A stretch of 18,561 nucleotides of DNA. Origin: CAVYPR01 sp052145775 (GTDB lineage: Bacteria > Actinomycetota > Acidimicrobiia > Acidimicrobiales > RAAP-2). Shown here piece after piece: positions 7,013 to 12,399 of this stretch. The position numbers and the translations under genes were made by a program. The DNA lies in NCBI GenBank assembly GCA_052145775.1, contig JBKQNY010000009.1, forward strand, positions 1 through 18,561, in the 5' to 3' direction. The notes under the pieces were generated by a model, which made no database searches, was not told where the DNA came from, and worked only from the letters and a program-made list of their open reading frames with translations. The number at the start of each line of letters is the position of its first letter. Positions within the stretch are counted from its first letter, which is position 1.

Positions 7013-7736
7013 GAGCGTCTGGGGCGGCGGTGTGGCCCAGGAGGGCCGCCATGCCGCTGCGCAGCACCTGGCGGGCCGACCGCACGCTGTGCCCCGAGGC
7101 GCGCAGGTGCTCCCACGCCTCTGTGCTGCTCATGGTGTCGAGCGCCGAAAGGCGACCCGCCCGCTCGCTGGCGTCGATCCGCTCCAGCTCGGGTGAGAAG
7201 ACGTCGGCGATCCGATTCCGCTCCCACCTGCGCATCGTCGCCCGGTTCTCGCGCATGGCCGCCGAGGTCAGCTCGATCAGACGCGAGGCGCGGCTGAAAG
7301 GGGAGAGGGCCTCGAGCGTGGTCGCCCGGTTGGCGGAGTACTCGTCGATCCGGCGCACGAGCGGCCAATTGGGGTCGATCTCGGCCCACATGGTTCGCAC
7401 CCAGGCCAGCGTGCGAGCCGACGCGTCGGCGTAGAGGCCGTCCACGTCGGCGAAGTGCTGGTAGACCGAGCGTACCGACACTCCGGCCCGGTTGGCGATC
7501 CGCTGAGCGGTGGGCGCGATGTCCCCGCCGTCGATGAGCTCGATCAGCGCGCTCACGATGGCGTCCTTGGTCCGGACCCCCCGGGCTCTGCGGCCGTCGA
7601 CCTTGTCGTCCGCGGCGACGAACACGCCGGGCTTTCCCCTGCAGGGCCCCGGGTCGACGTGATCGACGCCGTTGGTCTCGGCGACGTCAGCGACTTTCTG
7701 ACTTCCGAACTGCGAGTCCGCCAACGGATCTTCCAC
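6972..7736 (-). CDS. TetR/AcrR-family transcriptional regulator
   Basis: 254-aa one-component regulator. The DNA-binding domain is at about residues 55-105 (RTKDAIVSALIELIDGG, then PTAQRIANRAGVSVRSVYQHF, the recognition helix region). The remaining ~145 residues are the helical ligand/dimer domain with little conservation, so the inducer is unknown. The GTG at 7736-7734 is supported by a strong GGAGGAG ribosome site (7750-7744) 7 nt upstream; this gives an unusual ~50-residue N-terminal extension before the HTH. An internal GTG at residue 38 is the alternative. Divergent from the luciferase-like monooxygenase across a 79-bp gap, which by the usual TetR logic makes that gene, and itself, the likely targets. 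The 3' end overlaps the RmlC-like gene by 41 bp. Confidence 0.88.
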   Translation of the reverse strand: MEDPLADSQFGSQKVADVAETNGVDHVDPGPCRGKPGVFVAADDKVDGRRARGVRTKDAIVSALIELIDGGDIAPTAQRIANRAGVSVRSVYQHFADVDGLYADASARTLAWVRTMWAEIDPNWPLVRRIDEYSANRATTLEALSPFSRASRLIELTSAAMRENRATMRRWERNRIADVFSPELERIDASERAGRLSALDTMSSTEAWEHLRASGHSVRSARQVLRSGMAALLGHTAAPDAPRSEAPAGAAARA

Positions 7737-7815
7737 CCACCTACTCCTCCGCCGGTCCCTAAACTAACCCCTCTTCACAGCTGGTGCACAAATTCTCTTC
7801 AGACGGGCGAGTGGG
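7737..7815. promoter_or_regulatory. TetR/monooxygenase divergent control region
   Basis: For the TetR gene, TAGTTT (minus strand, 7766-7761) is a good -10 box followed by a short leader with GGAGGAG; a partial -35 (TTGTGC or TGTGCA, 7791-7785) overlaps the 6-bp palindrome GTGCAC (7784-7789). For the plus gene no strong promoter is obvious; TAAACT (7760-7765) is a candidate. A 7-base direct repeat CTCTTCA occurs at 7771-7777 and 7795-7801. Either the palindrome or the repeat pair could be the TetR operator; this is a guess. Confidence 0.35.
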
Positions 7816-9066
7816 ATGCGATTCGGCGTCTTCTACGAACACCAGCTCCCGCGGCCCTGGGCGGCCGGTGACGAGCACCGCCTCCTCAAGGACGCGCTGG
7901 ACCAGGTGGAGCTGGCGGACCGCCTCGGATTCGACTACGTCTGGGAGGTCGAGCACCACTTCTTGGAGGAGTACTCGCACTCCTCGGCCCCCGAGGTCTT
8001 CCTGGCCGCGGCGAGCCAGCGGACGTCGCGCATCCGACTGGGCCACGGCGTCGTCCAGCTGCCGACGGGGTTCAACCACCCCGCCCGGGTGGCCGAGAGG
8101 ATCGCCACCTTGGACCTGGTTTCCGACGGGAGGGTGGAGTTCGGGACGGGCGAGGCGAGCTCGGAGATGGAACTCGTCGGGTTCGGCGTGGAGCGGGCCA
8201 CCAAGCGAGCGCAGTGGGCCGAGGCGCTCGACGCCGTCACCCGCATGCTGGTGGAGGAGCCGTTCGCCGGCTACGACGGCGAGTGGGTGTCCATGCCCCC
8301 CCGCAACGTGGTGCCCAAGCCGCTCCAGCGGCCGCACCCCCCGCTGTGGGTGGCCTGCAGCCGCAGGGAGACGATCCACCTGGCGGCCACCAAGGGCATC
8401 GGGGCGCTCTCCTTCTCCTTCGTCGAGCCCGAGGAGGCCCAGCACTGGGTCGCCGACTACTACGCCACGATCGCCTCGGCCGAGTGCGTGCCGGCCGGCT
8501 TCTCGGTCAATCCGACGCTGGCCTGCGTGCTCCCGCTCATGTGCCACCGCGACGAGGCCGAGGCCGTCGAGCGCGGGCTCGACGGCGCACACTTCTTCGG
8601 GTACTCGCTCGCCCACTACTACGCCATCGGCGACCACCACCCCGGAGGCACCGTCGTCTGGGAGGAGTTCGAGAAGAACCGGGCCTCCCTGGGGTTCGAC
8701 CGCGACATCGCCGGCCAGGTGGGACAGCCCCTGGGCGCCCAGCTCCTGGCCGAGGGGCTCGGAGCCCTGCGCGGCGCCATCGGGACCCCCGAGCAGGTCC
8801 GCGAGCTGGTGCGGCGCTATGAGGCGGCCGGGGTCGACCAGCTGATCTTCGTGAGCCAGGCGGGCCGCAACCGCCACGACCACATCTGCGAGTCCCTGGA
8901 GCTGTTTGCGGCCGAGGTGATGCCCGAATTCGCCGAGCGGGCACCCGCCCTGGAGCGGGCCAAGGCCGAGCGGCTGGCCCCGGCCGCGGAGGCGGCGCTC
9001 GCCCGGCGACCCTCCCTGCGCCGGCCGCCAGCCGGTTTCTCGGTGCCTGCCTCCTTCGAGATCTGA
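7816..9066 (+). CDS. LLM-class (luciferase-like) flavin-dependent monooxygenase
   Basis: 416-aa TIM-barrel flavin oxidoreductase of the bacterial-luciferase superfamily, using reduced FMN (or F420 in some actinobacterial members). Characteristic stretches: MRFGVFYEHQ at the first strand, LADRLGFDYVWEVEHHF (33-49), RTSRIRLGHGVVQLPTG (69-85), HPARVAERIATLDLVSDGR (88-106) and GTPEQVRELVRRYEAAGVD near the C-terminus. The last ~45 residues are an Ala/Arg-rich tail of no known function. Substrate unknown; relatives are often hydrocarbon or xenobiotic oxygenases. The ATG at 7816 has only a weak ribosome site (GAG-rich, just upstream). It is divergent from the TetR gene and likely under its control. 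A flavin reductase 1.4 kb upstream could feed it reduced flavin (inference). Confidence 0.88.
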   Translation: MRFGVFYEHQLPRPWAAGDEHRLLKDALDQVELADRLGFDYVWEVEHHFLEEYSHSSAPEVFLAAASQRTSRIRLGHGVVQLPTGFNHPARVAERIATLDLVSDGRVEFGTGEASSEMELVGFGVERATKRAQWAEALDAVTRMLVEEPFAGYDGEWVSMPPRNVVPKPLQRPHPPLWVACSRRETIHLAATKGIGALSFSFVEPEEAQHWVADYYATIASAECVPAGFSVNPTLACVLPLMCHRDEAEAVERGLDGAHFFGYSLAHYYAIGDHHPGGTVVWEEFEKNRASLGFDRDIAGQVGQPLGAQLLAEGLGALRGAIGTPEQVRELVRRYEAAGVDQLIFVSQAGRNRHDHICESLELFAAEVMPEFAERAPALERAKAERLAPAAEAALARRPSLRRPPAGFSVPASFEI

Positions 9067-9120
9067 GCGTGGCCGCCCCGGTGGCGAACGCCCCGAGGGA
9101 CGCCGCGGCCCGCCTTCGGG

Positions 9121-9126
9121 TTGAAT
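9121..9126 (+). promoter_or_regulatory. Possible -10 box (TTGAAT) for the 9134 gene
   Basis: TTGAAT matches TATAAT at four of six positions and ends 7 nt before the ATG at 9134, the same geometry as the other leaderless starts in this window. It lies in the 67-bp gap after the monooxygenase stop. Confidence 0.35.
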
Positions 9127-9133
9127 TGGGCAA

Positions 9134-9976
9134 ATGATCGGGATCGTCGTGGCCGTGGTGGTGGCCTTGGTGCTAGTGGCCCTGGCCCTGCGCGCCGTCC
9201 GACGGCGCGGCGGGGGCGAGGCCCACTCGGTCGAGGACTACCGCCACACGATGCACACCCTCTCGGACATCCGGGCCCGCTCCACCACCCGTTCGGTGCG
9301 GGTCCTCGGCCAACAGGACGAACCGCCGGAGAGCCAGGAGGTGCCCGTGGGGCAGACCTCCCCCCCGGTGTTCGAGGACGCCGGCCAGCGCGCCCCGGTG
9401 TCGCCGTCGCGCGACAGGCGTCGGCGCGACCGCGCCATGTCGACGATGAACCACCGGCCACGCCGCATCGCCGCCCCGGTGGTGGTGGCCGTCATCGTCC
9501 TGGCCGCCCTGGTCGCCGTGGTCGTCGTCGGCGCAAGGAGCCAGCACCACAAGCCCTCCTCAAACGCCGGTGTCCCGACGTCCAGCCCCACGACCGTCAC
9601 GTCCCGGCGAGCCCGGCCCCCGACCCGGCAGACCACCACCACCACCACCACCACGACCACCACCGTCCCGGCCCGCTTCGTTCCGGTGGCGGCCACGTCG
9701 CTGACGGCCACCTACCACCCGCCGGCCGCCACCTACACGGTCACACTGTCCACCAAGACCTCGGACTGCTGGGTGACAGTGAGCAGCTCGAGCGGCACCT
9801 CGATCTTCTCCGAGACGATGGTCCCGGGACAGACCAAGTCGCTCTCGGTGACCGGGGAGGCGACGGTGACCATCGGGGCCCCGTCGGTCCTGGCGGTCAC
9901 GCTCGACCACGAGCCGGTCGTCCTGCCCACCGGCTACGGCACCCCCTTCACCATGACGCTCCAGCCCGCCGCTTGA
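9134..9976 (+). CDS. Two-TM protein, Thr-rich linker, RodZ-C (DUF4115)-like domain
   Basis: 280 aa. TM1 is residues 2-20 and TM2 about 113-133. The loop between them (about 21-112) is flanked by arginine clusters (RAVRRR and SRDRRRRDR), so it should be cytoplasmic, leaving both termini outside. TM2 is followed by a Ser/Thr/Pro linker with 11 consecutive threonines (167-177), then a beta-rich domain (about 188-280: SLTATY, DCWVTVSSSSGTSIFSET, GQTKSLSVTGEATVTIGAP, LAVTLDHEPV) that resembles the periplasmic C-terminal domain of RodZ (DUF4115). The cytoplasmic Xre-type HTH of RodZ is missing; instead there is an Asp/Arg/His-rich loop containing HSVEDYRHTMHTLSDI. It may link the envelope or divisome to a cytosolic partner (inference). 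ATG 9437 in the same frame could start a shorter single-TM form. Confidence 0.72.
   Translation: MIGIVVAVVVALVLVALALRAVRRRGGGEAHSVEDYRHTMHTLSDIRARSTTRSVRVLGQQDEPPESQEVPVGQTSPPVFEDAGQRAPVSPSRDRRRRDRAMSTMNHRPRRIAAPVVVAVIVLAALVAVVVVGARSQHHKPSSNAGVPTSSPTTVTSRRARPPTRQTTTTTTTTTTTVPARFVPVAATSLTATYHPPAATYTVTLSTKTSDCWVTVSSSSGTSIFSETMVPGQTKSLSVTGEATVTIGAPSVLAVTLDHEPVVLPTGYGTPFTMTLQPAA
9632..9664 (+). repeat. ACC trinucleotide repeat (poly-Thr linker)
   Basis: Seven ACC codons, one ACG and three more ACC codons encode the 11-Thr linker of the 9134 protein. The near-pure repeat is prone to slippage in units of one codon, which would change linker length without a frameshift. Confidence 0.85.
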
Positions 9977-9987
9977 AGGAGGCCCGC

Positions 9988-12234
9988 TCAGTCCCCGGCC
10001 AGCCCGAGGGCGTCGAGGACGAAGGCGACGACCAGGGCCTCGTCCCGCCAGGCGTCGTAGCGGCCGGACGGGCCGGCGTGGCCCGCCACCAGCTCGGTCT
10101 TGAGGAGGACCCGGTTTCCCGGCTCGGCCTCGCGCAGGCGGGCCACCCACTTGGCCGGCTCCCAGTAGCCGACCCGGGGGTCGTGCAGGCCGGCGGTGGC
10201 CAGGACCCTGGGATGGCGCACGGCGGTGCCGTCGGGGTGGCGGGAGGCGACGTTGTCGTAGGGGGAGTAGGACTTCATGGTGGCGTAGGCGGCGGGGTCC
10301 GTGACGGGGTTGCCCCACTCCTCCCACTCGCCGACGGTGAGCGGGAGGGTGTCGTCGAGCATGGTGGTCAGGCAGTCGACGAAGGGGACCTCGGCCACCA
10401 CGGCCCCGAACAGCTCGGGCGCGAGGTTGACGACCGCGCCCATCAGCATGCCCCCGGCCGACCCGCCCCGGGCGGCGAGCAGGTCGGGGGTGGTGAAACC
10501 CCGAGCCACGAGGTGGCGGGCGCAGTCGATGAAGTCGGTGAAGGTGTGCGGCTTGGCCGACAGCTTCCCGTCCTCGTACCACTGCCGGCCGAGCTCACCC
10601 CCGCCGCGCACGTGGGCGATGGCGAAGACGAAGCCCCGGTCGAGCAGCGAGAGGCGCAACGACGAGAAGGCCGGCTCGACGCACTGCTCGTAGGCGCCGT
10701 ACCCGTAGAGCAGGCAGGGGGCCGGGGCCGCGGGCGCCGTCCCCGTCACCGCCCCTGGGTCGGCCAGCAGATCGGCCCGATGGACCACCGAGATCGGCAC
10801 CCGGCTGCCGTCGGCGGCGTCGGCCCACAGCCGGTAGGTGCGGTAGCGGGACGGGTCGTAGCCGCCGAGCACGGGCTGGCGCTTGCGCAGGGTGGGGCGC
10901 CCGGTGGCCAGGTCGGCGTCGTAGATGGCGCGCGGCGAGACCAGCGAGGACTGCTCGAAGCGCAGGCTGGCCGAGCGGTGCTCGGGGTTCGGGCCCTCCC
11001 AGGTGACCGCGGGGTGCTCGTCGGAGCCCACCAGCCAGCTGCCCCCGAGCGGGTCGGTCCCGAAGGGGTCGTCGCCGGCGCCCCCGACCGGCACGACGCG
11101 CAGGCGCAGCTCGGCGTCGAGCCGCTCGGACACCACCAGCCAGCCCTCGAAGACGTCAACGTCGTCGAGGCGGGTCCCCGGGCGGTGGTCGAGGACCGTC
11201 CGCCACCGCTCCCGGGCCGGTGCGTCCGCCGGGACGGCCACCAGCCGGAAGTCGAGCGCCTCGTCGTTGGTCACCAGCAGGAGCGACCCCGGCAACTCAC
11301 CCGCCCCGGCCAGGTGCTCGACGGCGTACTCCACCCCCTGCCGCCGGGGCTCGACCACCCGGGCCGGTGACTCGGGGTCGTCGCCCGGGATGACCCAGAC
11401 CTCGCTGGTGGTGTTGGACTGGAGCGTTGCCACCACGTAGGCCCGGTCCTTGGTCCAGCCCACCGAGACCGTGAACCGCCCGTCGGCCTCTTCGAGGACC
11501 AGCACGTCGTCGCCGGGGTCGTTGCCCAGCCGGTGGCGCCAGAGCTGGTAGGGGCGCATGGCCTCGTCGACCCGGGTGTAGAAGACGGTGGCGTTGTCGT
11601 TGGCCCAGGCCAGGCCGTAGTAGGTGTCGGGCACGACCTCGTCGGCCAACCCCGGCGCCGCGTCGTCGAGCGCGCGGAAGGAGAGGGCGAAGACCTCGCC
11701 GCCGGTCGTGTCGGTGGCGTAGGCGAGCCAGCGGTGGTCGGGGCTCACGGCCAGGTTGCCGACCTCGAAGTACTCGAGCCCCTCGGCGAGCAGGTTCTCG
11801 TCCAGCAGGACCTGCTCTTGGGCGGCCGGGGCGGTGTCGAGCGGCGGGTCCTCGCCGCCGGCGGCCGGCCGCCGGCAGTGGATGGCGTAGTTCTTCTTCT
11901 CCTCGGTGCGCGAGTAGTACCACCACGGGCCGTGGCGCACCGGGACCGTCAGGTCGGTCTCGGCGATCCGCGCCACCATCTCCTCGTAGAGGGCCTGGCG
12001 GAACGGTGCCAGGTGGCCCAGGGCGGCCTCCGTGTAGGCGTTCTCGGCCTCGAGGTGGGGGAGGAGGGCCGGGTCGTCGCGGTCGGCCAGCCAGTACCAG
12101 TCGTCGATCCGCTCGTCGCCGTGCGCCCGCAGGACGGTGGGTCGCCGCTCGGGAGAGGGAGGCGCCGGGAGTGCGCCGGGGTCCGGGCCGGGGCCCCCCT
12201 GCGGACGTGCCCCGTCGGTGTCCGGGCCGGCCAT
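9988..12234 (-). CDS. ptrB: Oligopeptidase B (S9A prolyl-oligopeptidase family)
   Basis: 748-aa cytosolic serine peptidase cleaving short peptides after basic residues. N-terminal seven-bladed propeller region (about 40-480), with the family opening RIDDWYWLADRDDP; C-terminal alpha/beta-hydrolase domain. Catalytic Ser592 in RGGSAGGMLMG, Asp685 in HDPRVGYWEPAKW and His719 in AGHAGPSGRYD. The blocks LPLTVGEWEEWGNP and YWEPAKWVARLR are diagnostic of oligopeptidase B rather than prolyl oligopeptidase. A ~35-residue Pro/Gly-rich N-terminal extension precedes the propeller. ATG 12234-12232 is preceded, 6 nt away, by a poor -10 like box CAGGCT (12246-12241). The same frame stays open upstream across sufB, but that part is an antisense shadow. 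Ends 11 bp from the stop of the convergent 9134 gene. Confidence 0.93.
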   Translation of the reverse strand: MAGPDTDGARPQGGPGPDPGALPAPPSPERRPTVLRAHGDERIDDWYWLADRDDPALLPHLEAENAYTEAALGHLAPFRQALYEEMVARIAETDLTVPVRHGPWWYYSRTEEKKNYAIHCRRPAAGGEDPPLDTAPAAQEQVLLDENLLAEGLEYFEVGNLAVSPDHRWLAYATDTTGGEVFALSFRALDDAAPGLADEVVPDTYYGLAWANDNATVFYTRVDEAMRPYQLWRHRLGNDPGDDVLVLEEADGRFTVSVGWTKDRAYVVATLQSNTTSEVWVIPGDDPESPARVVEPRRQGVEYAVEHLAGAGELPGSLLLVTNDEALDFRLVAVPADAPARERWRTVLDHRPGTRLDDVDVFEGWLVVSERLDAELRLRVVPVGGAGDDPFGTDPLGGSWLVGSDEHPAVTWEGPNPEHRSASLRFEQSSLVSPRAIYDADLATGRPTLRKRQPVLGGYDPSRYRTYRLWADAADGSRVPISVVHRADLLADPGAVTGTAPAAPAPCLLYGYGAYEQCVEPAFSSLRLSLLDRGFVFAIAHVRGGGELGRQWYEDGKLSAKPHTFTDFIDCARHLVARGFTTPDLLAARGGSAGGMLMGAVVNLAPELFGAVVAEVPFVDCLTTMLDDTLPLTVGEWEEWGNPVTDPAAYATMKSYSPYDNVASRHPDGTAVRHPRVLATAGLHDPRVGYWEPAKWVARLREAEPGNRVLLKTELVAGHAGPSGRYDAWRDEALVVAFVLDALGLAGD

Positions 12235-12256
12235 CGGCCCAGCCTGGCACAGTCCG

Positions 12257-12293
12257 TTCCGGGAGGCCCGACGACTTGTTACTATCCAGATAG
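12257..12293 (+). promoter_or_regulatory. sufB promoter with candidate operator
   Basis: TACTAT (12280-12285) is a good -10 box with TTCCGG (12257-12262) 17 bp upstream as a weak -35. Overlapping the -10 and the expected start is an inverted repeat CTATC-CA-GATAG (12282-12293), well placed for a repressor. An Fe-S sensor such as SufR would be logical, but the repeat does not match SufR sites I remember, so the identity is open. Confidence 0.45.
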
Positions 12294-12300
12294 GGGAAAT

Positions 12301-12317
12301 CCCGCCCCGGAGGCGGG
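12301..12317 (+). promoter_or_regulatory. Hairpin in the sufB 5' leader
   Basis: Perfect 6-bp GC stem, CCCGCC (12301-12306) and GGCGGG (12312-12317), loop CCGGA. It lies near the 5' end of an inferred ~108-nt leader. It could stabilise the mRNA or act as part of a control structure; no known riboswitch was recognised. Confidence 0.35.
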
Positions 12318-12388
12318 CCCCGTGGCGGCCGGTCCCGGCCGTCCGAGCAGCGTGGGCGCCGGCGCAATGACATCGGCCCGACGACGGC

Positions 12389-12394
12389 AAGGAG
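12389..12394 (+). promoter_or_regulatory. sufB ribosome binding site
   Basis: AAGGAG lies 5 nt before ATG 12400 and decides that start over the in-frame ATG at 12367. A strong Shine-Dalgarno site is unusual in this window, where most starts look leaderless. Confidence 0.7.
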
Positions 12395-12399
12395 CAGCG

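Noticed and set aside
7759..8883. 374-codon minus-strand frame over the luciferase-like gene
   Set aside because: Shadow of the conserved TIM-barrel protein; composition is biased and no motifs are seen.
9632..9664. ACC repeat considered as a CRISPR or regulatory repeat
   Set aside because: A 3-base unit inside a coding frame with no spacers; it simply encodes poly-Thr.
9121..11370. 749-codon plus-strand frame through the Thr-linker gene and ptrB
   Set aside because: It runs antisense to ptrB and out of frame with the two-TM gene; His/Gly-rich shadow.
12367..12369. ATG 12367 as the sufB start
   Set aside because: In frame but with no ribosome site; ATG 12400 has AAGGAG at ideal spacing and matches SufB N-termini better.
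11533..12399. N-terminal extension of the sufB frame
   Set aside because: It is antisense to ptrB, lacks family similarity, and ends at a strong AAGGAG ribosome site and the normal SufB start at 12400.
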